From the NCBI GenBank assembly GCA_027489295.1, contig JAIYAA010000091.1, positions 1-6,579 of the forward strand: a stretch of 6,579 nt of DNA, read 5' to 3'. Made by a program: the position numbers and the translations under genes. This stretch comes from Sphingomonadales bacterium. GTDB lineage: Bacteria; Pseudomonadota; Alphaproteobacteria; Sphingomonadales; Sphingomonadaceae. The notes beneath the pieces were generated by a model. The model made no database searches, was not told the DNA's origin, and was given only the letters and a program-made list of their open reading frames with translations. Of the stretch, positions 1 to 6,541 are shown one piece after another. Position 1 is the stretch's first letter. Every line of letters begins with the position of its first letter.

Positions 1-1307
1 AAGCGGGCGGCGGCAGCGCCGCGATAGCCGTCCAGCGCGCTGGCAATCACCCGGGCATAGGGTAACGCGTCCGGCGCGAGCAGCAGCACGCTTCCCTCCC
101 AGCGTACCAGCCCCAGTGCCGCGAACCGGGCCAGCCGCAGGGCGATCGCACCGCGGCCGCGGATCCCGCCCAAATCGGCCCGTCCCTGGCACAGCAGCTC
201 CTCGATTGCCGCCGCGCGCCACTGGTCCTCGGCAGAGCGGCACACGCCGCGCGCGCCGGCGAGCCGCCCCGACGAGATCGCCATGTGCCAGCGACCGGCA
301 TTCTTCTCGTTCTGCACCAGCAGACCGGGGAAGGCGCTGATCGCGCTGGCGCCCAGGCCGATCAGCACCTCCGCCTCGTCCTCGGTGAAGCCCTGGAAGT
401 TGCGCCGCAACCGCGCCTCGCGTGCGGCCACCGCAATGGCATCGCCAGGCCGCGCAAAATGGTCGAAGCCGATCGCGGCGTAGCCGGCATCCACCAGCCG
501 GGCATGCGCCAGCCCCGCCTGCTCGAAGCGCGCCTCGGCACCGGGCAGCGCCGCGCCATCGATGCGGCGCTGGCGCGGGATCAGGTGCGGTACATGCGCA
601 TAGCCGAACACGGCAAGGCGATCGGCGCCTAGGGCAATACTCTCGTCGCTCGACGCGGCAAGGGCCTGGGCGGTCTGGCCGGGAAGGCCGTACATCAAGT
701 CGAAGTTGATCGAGGAGATGCCGGCCGTCCGCAGCAAGGCGACGGCCGCGGCGATATCCGCGCGTGGCTGCACGCGGCCGATCGCAGCCTGGAGAACGGG
801 GTCGAAGCTTTGCACGCCGAGGCTGACGCGCGACACGCCGGTCGCGCCCAGCGCCGCCGCCCACCGGTCATCGAAGCCGCGCGGATCGATTTCCACCGAC
901 AGCACCGGATCGGCAGCCGCGAACGCCTGCCGGGCCTGCGTGACCAGCCGGGTAAACGCAGGGGCCGCGATGGCATTGGGGCTGCCGCCGCCAAAGGCGA
1001 TCCGCCCCACCCGCCCGCGCCCGCCCAGCCGCCGGGCGATCAGTTCGATCTCGTCCGACAGCCGCGACAGATAGGCGTCCAGGCGTGCAGCGCGGTTGGC
1101 GGCACCGGTGTTGCAGCCGCAATACCAGCAGATCTCGCGACAGAACGGGATGTGCAGATAGAGCGAAAGCTCGGTATCGGGCTCTACCCGGTCCAGCGCC
1201 GCGCCCAGCTCGACTGCCCCCACCCCGTCCGAGAACTCGGCAGCCGTGGGATAGCTGGTGTAGCGCGGCACCGGCGTTGCGAGCAGATCGGGATGATAGG
1301 TCCACAT
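1..1307 (-). CDS. hemN: Oxygen-independent coproporphyrinogen III dehydrogenase (HemN), C-terminal end cut by window edge
   Basis: Radical SAM enzyme of haem synthesis. In the cytoplasm it oxidatively decarboxylates coproporphyrinogen III to protoporphyrinogen IX without oxygen. 435 codons are visible. The N-terminus carries 'PRYTSYPTA' (residues 14-22), which marks true HemN rather than HemW. Next come the cluster-binding Cys56-x3-Cys60-x2-Cys63 in 'HIPFCREICWYCGCN', the glycine-rich SAM motif GGGSP (106-110), 'SVEIDPR' (137-143), 'GVQSFD' (164-169) and 'FDLMYGLPGQT' (202-212). The HemN C-terminal domain follows and ends near 'LPYARVIASALDGY', so probably only a few residues are missing. The ATG at 1307 puts the conserved N-terminal motifs at the expected distance and has GGAG four or five bases upstream. 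Oddity: in my recollection many HemN proteins have Asp where this one has Ser in GVQSFD. It is divergent from the small gene at 1401. No convincing FNR-type box was seen upstream, although such control is common for hemN. Confidence 0.95.
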   Translation of the reverse strand, partial: MWTYHPDLLATPVPRYTSYPTAAEFSDGVGAVELGAALDRVEPDTELSLYLHIPFCREICWYCGCNTGAANRAARLDAYLSRLSDEIELIARRLGGRGRVGRIAFGGGSPNAIAAPAFTRLVTQARQAFAAADPVLSVEIDPRGFDDRWAAALGATGVSRVSLGVQSFDPVLQAAIGRVQPRADIAAAVALLRTAGISSINFDLMYGLPGQTAQALAASSDESIALGADRLAVFGYAHVPHLIPRQRRIDGAALPGAEARFEQAGLAHARLVDAGYAAIGFDHFARPGDAIAVAAREARLRRNFQGFTEDEAEVLIGLGASAISAFPGLLVQNEKNAGRWHMAISSGRLAGARGVCRSAEDQWRAAAIEELLCQGRADLGGIRGRGAIALRLARFAALGLVRWEGSVLLLAPDALPYARVIASALDGYRGAAAAR

Positions 1308-1400
1308 GCTCCACGCGCATGAACCCCCGCCGCCGCCTCGTCGCTTGGGAATATCCCCTATTCTTGCTGGCGGGCCGGGACGCGCCTAGGCGGTGGCGCC
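1308..1400. promoter_or_regulatory. Divergent spacer between hemN and the small gene
   Basis: This 93-bp spacer must carry the promoters of hemN (minus strand) and, if it has its own, of the small gene (plus strand). Its only AT-rich part is about 1349-1366, with the imperfect inverted repeat GGGA-ATA-TCCC (1348-1358). That part is the likeliest place for a -10 element on either strand, but no -35/-10 pair can be assigned with confidence. A perfect 10-bp palindrome, CGCCTAGGCG, lies at 1383-1392, just before the small gene's start codon. It contains CTAG, a tetranucleotide that is usually rare in bacterial genomes. No match to the FNR consensus TTGAT-N4-ATCAA is visible. Confidence 0.4.
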
Positions 1401-1655
1401 ATGCAACTAGATGATCAGCTCCTGCGCTATTTCGGCACCGCCGATCTTGGCGCCCTTACCCCTCCCGCCTTGGCCTCGGGCATCGATCGGATGAAGGTCG
1501 ATCTTGGTCTGGAGACCGATCGCGGCCGCCGCTTCGCGCTCTGGGCGCTGCTGTTCATGCTGGGCAGCGCACCCGATCTCGAAGCGACGTTCGAGGACGA
1601 CGCCGACCGCGAGGCCGCCCGCAACTTCATGGACCTGTCCGACACGCAAGGCTGA
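1401..1655 (+). CDS. Small conserved hypothetical protein (84 aa)
   Basis: Function unknown. The 84-residue protein is acidic and looks soluble and mainly helical, with no signal peptide. A short hydrophobic stretch in 'RRFALWALLFMLGSAP' (about residues 43-58) is more likely a buried helix than a membrane span, because charged residues flank it closely. Acidic residues follow in 'DLEATFEDDADREAARNFMDL'. I recall similar small hypothetical proteins in sphingomonads, with a conserved 'LGLExDRGRRFALWALLxMLG' core. That memory and the codon usage are the reasons for calling it a real gene. The ATG at 1401 has only a weak GGTGG/GGCG-type ribosome site, so translation initiation may be weak or a different start may be used. 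It is divergent from hemN and convergent with the receptor gene, and a terminator hairpin follows its stop codon. No cysteine or obvious catalytic motif is present. Confidence 0.75.
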   Translation: MQLDDQLLRYFGTADLGALTPPALASGIDRMKVDLGLETDRGRRFALWALLFMLGSAPDLEATFEDDADREAARNFMDLSDTQG

Positions 1656-1665
1656 CCCACCCAGG

Positions 1666-1698
1666 AAAAAGGGCGGCGGACCGCTTGGTCCACCGCCC
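1666..1698 (-). terminator. Rho-independent terminator of the TonB receptor gene
   Basis: A 12-bp stem with one C-A mismatch pairs 1671-1682 with 1687-1698 around a GCTT loop. On the minus strand it is followed by five T residues (A5 at 1666-1670 on the plus strand), which is the classical intrinsic terminator layout. It lies 22 bases beyond the receptor's stop codon. On the plus strand the hairpin follows the stop of the 84-aa gene but has no T-tract, so it would be a weaker stop in that direction. Confidence 0.85.
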
Positions 1699-1719
1699 CA
1701 TATCCGGCGACAGCCTCTC

Positions 1720-4653
1720 TTAGAAGGTCAGGCGCGCACCCACGGTGAAGGAACGCCCGATCGGATCGTAGATCGTCGGGAAGGTGTTGCCGCTGTTGTA
1801 GGCGGTGCCACCAACGCCCGAACCCACCAGCGGCGGATCCTTGTCGAGCAGGTTGTTCACGGTGAGGTTCAGGTTGAGGTTCTTGGTCGGGCGCACGCCG
1901 AACGACAGGTCGAAATAGTCGTAGGCGGGGATGCGCGCGAACCGCGGCAGGATGCTGCCGATCGGATCCTCGAGGCTGACATGGCTGATATGGGTCCACA
2001 GCAGCGACACGTCGAAGGCCTGGCGGTCATAGGTCAGGCGACCGTTCCAGCGCAGCTTGGCACGCGGATTGGTGCAGCCGCCCGCGCTGTAGCGTCCGGT
2101 GCAGTTGCGATCGATCGAGTTCGGGTTGGCCTGGAAGCGATAGTAATCGAGCCAGGTGCCGTTGAAGCCGATCGAGATCGCGCCGCTGTCCTTGATGCCG
2201 ATGTCGTCGAGCAGCACGCGCTGATCGACGCCGAGGTCGATGCCGGCGGTGCTGATCCGGCCCAGGTTGGAATAGCCCAGGATGACGCCCGGCGTGTCGC
2301 CCGCGCCGTTCAGCGTGCCGTTCAGCGGGTTACGCCCGATCAGCGCGCAGAACGCGTTGTTGACATAGTTGGGGTTGAGCGAAGCCGAATAGCAGCCGTT
2401 CAGGATGTCGGCCTGTGCCGGCTGGGTGATCGCGTTGGTCACCTTGATCCGGAAATAGTCGACCTTCATCGAGAAGCCCTTGAGGAAGGTCGGCGTGAAC
2501 ACCGCGCCCAGGGTCAGGGTCTTGGCTTTTTCGACATCGAGGTTGCGGTTGCCGGACGAGGTATTGTTGATCTGGCCCGAGCTCGGCTGCGGGATCGATC
2601 CGATCGTGTTCGACGGCGCACCCGTCGCCACGCACAGCGCGGCGAGACGCGAGTTGGACAGCACCGCGGTGCCCGCGCACGGGTCGACCGTCAGGTTGCC
2701 CAGGCCCTGGACCGGCGACTGGTACAGCTCCTGGATGTTCGGCGAGCGAACCGCGACCTGATAGGTGCCGCGCAGCTTGAGGTCGCGGGTGGGCTCCCAG
2801 GTGCCGCCCGCCTTCCAGGTCGTGCTGCCACCGGTGGTGGTGTAGTCCGAATAGCGGATGCCGGCTTCGGCGGTCAGCTTGTGGATGAAGGGCTGGTCCT
2901 CGATCAGCGGCGCGATCAATTCGCCGAACACTTCCTTCACGCTGTAGCGACCCACGTCCGGGGGCGTGCGCGCGCCGGTGCCGAGCACTTCGCCCTGCAC
3001 CTGCGACGGGCCATCCGGCTGGCTGGCCGCGGTGATCTTGCGATATTCGCCGCCCACCGCGAACGCGATCTTGTTGGTCGCCAGCGGGGAAGCGAACAGA
3101 TCGCCCGAAAGGCTGCCCGTCACCACGGTCTGGCGAACCTTGCGGTTGATGATCGCATCGAGGTCGATGAACGCGAGCTGCGCCTGGGTGATCGAGCCGT
3201 TCTGACCGAACAGGTTCAGCGGGACACAGCCATTGGTGGTATCGGCGCAGCGGATATTGCCGCTGGCGTCACGATAGGCGCGCAGTGCCTGCTGGACCTT
3301 GCTGAACGAGCCCCAGTTCTGGCGGGTCTGGTTCTGCGTGGTTTCGCCGTACTGGGCCGAAACGTCGTACTTCAGACCCGCGACGATTTCGCCGCGGAAG
3401 CCGCCCTGCACCTGGAACATCTGCGATTCGAACACGTTGCCGCGCGGGCCATATTCGGTGAAGCGACGCTGTGCGACGACCGGAACCTCGATATAGCCGG
3501 TCGTGCCCGGGCCGCCCTGGACGGCCGCGGCCGCGGCACAGTTCGCAGCCGAGATGCTGCGCGCGGTGCACAGCTGGTTGCGGATGCCGGTGGGCAGATA
3601 GGGGTTGTTCAGCGCCAGCTGGTAGGTGTTGTTGAACGTGCCCGAAGAGGCGAGCTGGGTCGCGATCTCGTTGCGCGTGAACATCGCCGAGCCATAGAAC
3701 TCGACGCCCGGCGTGATCTCGTATCGCGCGGCCGAATAGGCGTTGATGCGGTCCAGCGGCGTCTGGAAATAGGTGCCGATATTGGTGTTATAGGTGTCGT
3801 TCGCGGTCGCCGTCTGCAGCAGACCAGTCGACGGGTTCACCACCGCGCCGAAGCTGCTGGCAGCAAGGCCGAGCGATGCGTTGCTGGGCGACCCGAAGAT
3901 CGTCACGCCGGCGGTGGTGGAGCCGGCGAACGCGCCGGTGGTGGAGCTGATCGGCACTTCGCTGATCTTGCGATCGAGATGCAGCAGAGGATCGGCCTTG
4001 GTGTAGCCGATCGCCAGCACGACGTTGCCGCGGCCATCGGCGAAGTTCCCACCGACGACGAGGTCCGCCTTGAACCGCTGGCTGTCACCGCGCTCGGACA
4101 CACGGTAGCTCGCCGAGGCGTCGATGCCGGAAAAATCGCGGCGGGTGATGAAGTTGACGACGCCAGAGACTGCGTCCGCGCCATAGGTGGACGACGCACC
4201 GCCGGTGAACACTTCCACACGCTGCAGCAGCGCAACCGGGATGTTGTTGGTGTCGGTCAGGCCGTCCAGACCGTAGGGGACCAGGCGCCGGCCATCGAGC
4301 AGAACCAGCGTACGCTGCTCGCCCATGCCGCGCAGGTTGAGCGTCGACGAGCCGTCCGAGCCGTTGTTGACGCCCGCGCCGATCGACGGGCGGATCGCCG
4401 GCAGGTTGCGCAGCAGGTCATCCGCCGTGCCCGGCTGGCGGAACTGGATTTCCTGTTGGCTGATGACGTTCACCGGGCTGGCGAGTTCGAGGTCCGGACG
4501 CGAGATGCGCGTTCCCGTGACGACGATCTCGGACGCGGATTCGGCCGGCTTGTCGGCCTCCGGTACGGTTTGTTGCTGCGCGAATGCGGGCGATGCGATC
4601 CCAGCGACCAGCATGGTCGACGCGAGAAGGCAGTTTCGGAATGCGGTTGTCAT
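1720..4653 (-). CDS. TonB-dependent outer-membrane receptor, 977 aa
   Basis: Outer-membrane beta-barrel transporter powered by TonB-ExbBD; the substrate cannot be read from the sequence. Residues 1-25 are a Sec signal peptide with probable cleavage at SPAFA|QQQ. A TonB-box-like 'EIVVTGTR' lies at 42-49. The plug domain runs from about 55 to 175, with 'NLRGMGEQRTLVLLDGRR' (106-123) and 'RVEVFTGGASSTYGADAVSGVVNFITRR' (145-172). The rest is barrel, ending in the aromatic C-terminus 'GARLTF' typical of outer-membrane proteins. No N-terminal STN signalling domain is present, so sigma/anti-sigma signalling is not expected. The mature part has exactly ten cysteines in five close pairs: 362/372, 469/476, 659/674, 754/769 and 851/860. 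The open frame extends 43 codons upstream, but ATG 4653 is preferred: it begins the signal peptide and has AAAAGGGG seven bases upstream. The gene is divergent from paoABC and ends before a strong terminator. Confidence 0.95.
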   Translation of the reverse strand: MTTAFRNCLLASTMLVAGIASPAFAQQQTVPEADKPAESASEIVVTGTRISRPDLELASPVNVISQQEIQFRQPGTADDLLRNLPAIRPSIGAGVNNGSDGSSTLNLRGMGEQRTLVLLDGRRLVPYGLDGLTDTNNIPVALLQRVEVFTGGASSTYGADAVSGVVNFITRRDFSGIDASASYRVSERGDSQRFKADLVVGGNFADGRGNVVLAIGYTKADPLLHLDRKISEVPISSTTGAFAGSTTAGVTIFGSPSNASLGLAASSFGAVVNPSTGLLQTATANDTYNTNIGTYFQTPLDRINAYSAARYEITPGVEFYGSAMFTRNEIATQLASSGTFNNTYQLALNNPYLPTGIRNQLCTARSISAANCAAAAAVQGGPGTTGYIEVPVVAQRRFTEYGPRGNVFESQMFQVQGGFRGEIVAGLKYDVSAQYGETTQNQTRQNWGSFSKVQQALRAYRDASGNIRCADTTNGCVPLNLFGQNGSITQAQLAFIDLDAIINRKVRQTVVTGSLSGDLFASPLATNKIAFAVGGEYRKITAASQPDGPSQVQGEVLGTGARTPPDVGRYSVKEVFGELIAPLIEDQPFIHKLTAEAGIRYSDYTTTGGSTTWKAGGTWEPTRDLKLRGTYQVAVRSPNIQELYQSPVQGLGNLTVDPCAGTAVLSNSRLAALCVATGAPSNTIGSIPQPSSGQINNTSSGNRNLDVEKAKTLTLGAVFTPTFLKGFSMKVDYFRIKVTNAITQPAQADILNGCYSASLNPNYVNNAFCALIGRNPLNGTLNGAGDTPGVILGYSNLGRISTAGIDLGVDQRVLLDDIGIKDSGAISIGFNGTWLDYYRFQANPNSIDRNCTGRYSAGGCTNPRAKLRWNGRLTYDRQAFDVSLLWTHISHVSLEDPIGSILPRFARIPAYDYFDLSFGVRPTKNLNLNLTVNNLLDKDPPLVGSGVGGTAYNSGNTFPTIYDPIGRSFTVGARLTF

Positions 4654-4692
4654 CAAAAGACCCCTTTTGATTGTGAATTTTGTCAACGCCTT

Positions 4693-4702
4693 GCAATATT
4701 GC
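4693..4702. repeat. Perfect 10-bp palindrome upstream of the receptor gene
   Basis: GCAATATTGC reads identically on both strands and sits 40-49 bases before the receptor's ATG, where a promoter core or operator would be expected. On the minus strand it is flanked by direct copies of AAGGCG. It is AT-rich at its centre, unlike the surrounding sequence, so it could also be part of a promoter. Confidence 0.4.
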
Positions 4703-4782
4703 TGCGCCTTCACTGGGGCGCATGTCTGCACGTCCGCTGGTGCATGGCAACATGATGGACAATCCCGGAAACAATTCGTCAC

Positions 4783-4899
4783 GGAACCGTTGCAAATCCG
4801 TCACACCGTGTTTTCGCAGTGTTGCCCCACCGGACATTTGCCGGTCGCACATGCAGTGGATAAAAGGTCACACACGCTCGGGCCCGAGGGAACCGTTGC
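4783..4899 (+). repeat. Two direct copies of GGAACCGTTGC, 106 bp apart
   Basis: Identical 11-mers occupy 4783-4793 and 4889-4899 in the same orientation. The offset is close to ten turns of B-DNA, so both would face the same side of the helix. Two such copies in a 293-bp intergenic region are unlikely by chance, though not excluded. They may be paired operator sites for a regulator that loops DNA. Confidence 0.4.
4838..4864 (+). promoter_or_regulatory. Possible sigma-70-type promoter for paoABC
   Basis: TTGCCG (4838-4843) and GATAAA (4859-4864) are separated by 15 bp, or by 16 bp if TTTGCC is taken as the -35 element. Both are partial matches to TTGACA and TATAAT. Transcription would begin near 4871 and give a leader of about 75 nt containing the second GGAACCGTTGC copy and the ATTGCC/GGCAAT inverted repeat. 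The spacing is short and the hexamers imperfect, so this is a tentative reading. Confidence 0.25.
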
Positions 4900-4914
4900 G
4901 AGTGCCGAACGATT

Positions 4915-4932
4915 ATTGCCGAAACAGGCAAT
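4915..4932 (+). promoter_or_regulatory. Inverted repeat ATTGCC-N6-GGCAAT next to the paoA ribosome site
   Basis: A perfect 6-bp inverted repeat with a 6-base centre ends one base before the AGGGG Shine-Dalgarno sequence at 4934-4938. As DNA it could be an operator, because 18 bp is a usual size for a dimeric regulator. As RNA it would form a 6-bp hairpin beside the ribosome site and could modulate paoA translation. The half-site ATTGC/GCAAT is the same pentamer as in the palindrome at 4693-4702. Confidence 0.4.
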
Positions 4933-4946
4933 CAGGGGATGCCGAG

Positions 4947-5591
4947 ATGGAACGTTCAACCGATATCGCCGTATCGCGACGCGGCGTGCTGGTCGGGGGT
5001 GCAGCCTGCGCCACCGCCACGGCGTTGCCGGCCAGTGCCAGCAGCAAGGAGCCGATCGCGCCGATGGAGACGCCACCCACCCTGCCCCTCCAGCTGAAGG
5101 TCAATGGCAAGCCCGCCGAACTGACGGTGGACACGCGGACCACGCTGCTCGACGCGCTGCGGGAGCATCTCCAGCTTACCGGCACCAAGAAGGGCTGCGA
5201 TCATGGTCAGTGCGGCGCCTGCACGGTGATCGTCAACGGCCGCCGCATCAATTCCTGCCTGAGCCTCGCGGTGATGCACGACGGCGACAGCGTGACCACG
5301 ATCGAAGGCCTGGGCAACCCCGAGAACCTGCACCCGATGCAGGCAGCCTTCGTGAAGCATGACGGCTATCAGTGCGGTTATTGCACGCCCGGCCAGATTT
5401 GCTCTGCCGTCGCGGTGCTCGACGAGATCAAGGCCGGCATCCCCAGCCATGTCGCCGCGGACGTCGTCGCCTCCCCCGCTTTTTCCGACCTGGAGATCCG
5501 CGAGCGCATGAGCGGCAACATCTGCCGCTGCGGCGCCTATTCCAACATCGTCGAGGCGATCCGCGAGGCCGCGGGGCGGAGGCAGGCATGA
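4947..5591 (+). CDS. paoA: Periplasmic aldehyde oxidoreductase, [2Fe-2S] subunit PaoA
   Basis: Iron-sulfur subunit of a molybdenum aldehyde oxidoreductase of the xanthine oxidase family (PaoABC, formerly YagTSR, in E. coli). It passes electrons from the molybdenum centre towards the FAD subunit. The 214-aa protein begins with a twin-arginine signal, 'SRRGVLVGG' (10-18), then a hydrophobic stretch to about residue 31. Known PaoABC is exported folded through Tat by this signal. The plant-type ferredoxin domain (about 47-120) has Cys84, Cys89, Cys92 and Cys104. The helical [2Fe-2S] domain (about 127-210) has Cys143, Cys146, Cys193 and Cys195, in 'QCGYCTPGQ' and 'GNICRCGAY'. All eight ligands are present. 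ATG 4947 is chosen because it starts the Tat signal and has AGGGG eight bases upstream. The stop overlaps the paoB start (ATGA), so translation is probably coupled. Related aldehyde or N-heterocycle hydroxylases share this subunit type, but the neighbours favour Pao. Confidence 0.93.
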   Translation: MERSTDIAVSRRGVLVGGAACATATALPASASSKEPIAPMETPPTLPLQLKVNGKPAELTVDTRTTLLDALREHLQLTGTKKGCDHGQCGACTVIVNGRRINSCLSLAVMHDGDSVTTIEGLGNPENLHPMQAAFVKHDGYQCGYCTPGQICSAVAVLDEIKAGIPSHVAADVVASPAFSDLEIRERMSGNICRCGAYSNIVEAIREAAGRRQA

Positions 5592-6538
5592 AGGCGTTCC
5601 ACTATACCCGCGCGAGCAGCCCGGCGGATGCCGCCGCGCTTGCCGCCAAGACCCCCGGCGCCAAGTTCATCGCCGGCGGCACCAATCTACTCGATCTGAT
5701 GAAGCTCGAGATCGAGACACCGGCGCATCTGATCGACGTCAACAAGCTCGCGCTCGACCGGATCGAGGAAACGGGTGACGGCGGGCTGCGCATCGGCGCG
5801 CTGGTGCGCAACACCGATCTCGCCGCCGACAAGCGCGTCCGCCGCGACTATGCGGTGCTGACGCGCGCGATCGTCGCCGGCGCCTCAGGCCAGCTGCGCA
5901 ACAAGGCGACGACGGCAGGCAATCTGCTCCAGCGCACCCGCTGCCCCTATTTCTACGACCCCAACCAGCCCTGCAACAAGCGCAAGCCCGGCAGCGGCTG
6001 CGCGGCGATCGGCGGGTTCAGCCGCCAGCTCGCGGTAATCGGCACCAGCAAGGCCTGCATCGCCACCTATCCCGGCGACATGGCGATTGCGATGCGGCTG
6101 CTCGATGCGGTTGTCGAGACGGTGAAGCCCGACGGTAGCACCCGGAAGATCGCCATCGCCGACTTTCATCGCCTGCCGGGCGACACGCCGCACCTCGACA
6201 ACACACTGCAGGCCGGTGAGCTGATCACCGCGGTCACCCTGCCCAAGCCGCTGGGCGGCAAGCATTTCTACCACAAGGTTCGCGACCGCGCTTCCTACGC
6301 CTTCGCGCTCGTCTCCATTGCGGCGGTGGTGCAGAAGGACGGCACCGGCCGCGTCGCCTTTGGCGGCATGGCGCACAAGCCGTGGCGAGTGGAAGCGGCC
6401 GAGGCCGCGCTCCCCAAGGGTGCTGCCGCCACCGCCAGGATCGCCTTCGCCGGCGCCACGCCGACGCACGACAACGCCTTCAAGCTGCCATTGGCCGAGC
6501 GCACGCTCGCCGCGGTGCTTAGCGAAGCAAGGGGCTGA
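5588..6538 (+). CDS. paoB: Periplasmic aldehyde oxidoreductase, FAD-binding subunit PaoB
   Basis: FAD subunit of the PaoABC complex, which accepts electrons from the [2Fe-2S] clusters and hands them to an external acceptor. The 316-aa length matches the family (about 318 aa in E. coli). The N-terminal half is the FAD-binding fold of the CO dehydrogenase medium-subunit type, with '[13 protein letters not shown]' (27-39), a pyrophosphate-binding region, and '[12 protein letters not shown]' (104-115). An inserted segment, '[14 protein letters not shown]...GSGC', gives Cys119, Cys129 and Cys138, and Cys157 follows in '[14 protein letters not shown]'. This arrangement fits the extra [4Fe-4S] cluster known in E. 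coli PaoB and absent from ordinary xanthine dehydrogenase FAD subunits. The C-terminal CO-dehydrogenase flavoprotein domain runs from about 210 to 310 ('[19 protein letters not shown]'). It has no signal peptide and presumably travels with PaoA through Tat. GGAGG at 5578-5582, inside the end of paoA, precedes the ATG by five bases. Confidence 0.93.
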   Translation: MKAFHYTRASSPADAAALAAKTPGAKFIAGGTNLLDLMKLEIETPAHLIDVNKLALDRIEETGDGGLRIGALVRNTDLAADKRVRRDYAVLTRAIVAGASGQLRNKATTAGNLLQRTRCPYFYDPNQPCNKRKPGSGCAAIGGFSRQLAVIGTSKACIATYPGDMAIAMRLLDAVVETVKPDGSTRKIAIADFHRLPGDTPHLDNTLQAGELITAVTLPKPLGGKHFYHKVRDRASYAFALVSIAAVVQKDGTGRVAFGGMAHKPWRVEAAEAALPKGAAATARIAFAGATPTHDNAFKLPLAERTLAAVLSEARG

Positions 6539-6541
6539 GCC

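Larger units (their letters stand above)
4654..4946. promoter_or_regulatory. Shared divergent control region of the receptor gene and paoABC
   Basis: These 293 bp hold no credible gene and must contain both divergent promoters. Visible elements are: a TTGACA hexamer on the minus strand (plus 4681-4686); a perfect palindrome GCAATATTGC (4693-4702); two CGTCAC hexamers 22 bp apart (4777-4782 and 4799-4804); two identical 11-mers GGAACCGTTGC 106 bp apart (4783-4793 and 4889-4899); and an inverted repeat ATTGCC-N6-GGCAAT (4915-4932) just before the paoA ribosome site. Such density suggests regulator binding, but no family-specific operator was recognised and no regulator gene lies in the window. 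Confidence 0.6.

Noticed and set aside
868..1320. A minus-strand frame of 150 codons starting at ATG 1320
   Set aside because: It is out of frame with hemN, whose frame from 1307 contains every conserved motif. The 150-codon frame has no domain.
1345..1362. A possible FNR/CRP-type box upstream of hemN
   Set aside because: The AT-rich TTGGG-AATAT-CCCC segment has only a short GGGA/TCCC inverted repeat and does not match TTGAT-N4-ATCAA well enough to call.
4681..4686. TTGACA on the minus strand as the receptor gene's -35 element
   Set aside because: At normal spacing the -10 would fall on the Shine-Dalgarno sequence (GGGTCT), which is not -10-like and would leave almost no leader. The hexamer may be chance or part of another element.
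1504..4755. A 1083-codon open frame on the plus strand opposite the receptor gene
   Set aside because: It is the antisense shadow of the receptor. High GC with biased third positions removes stops on the opposite strand. Its translation is rich in Arg, Ala and Asp, has no recognisable domain, and starts inside the small gene in another frame.
4654..4782. A 43-residue N-terminal extension of the receptor, starting at 4782
   Set aside because: The extension is unlike a signal peptide and would bury the real one. ATG 4653 begins a clear signal peptide and has a good ribosome site.
4325..5362. A plus-strand frame of 345 codons across the end of the receptor gene, the control region and paoA
   Set aside because: It runs antisense to the receptor and then out of frame with paoA, and the translation lacks any domain. 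It is a GC-bias artefact.
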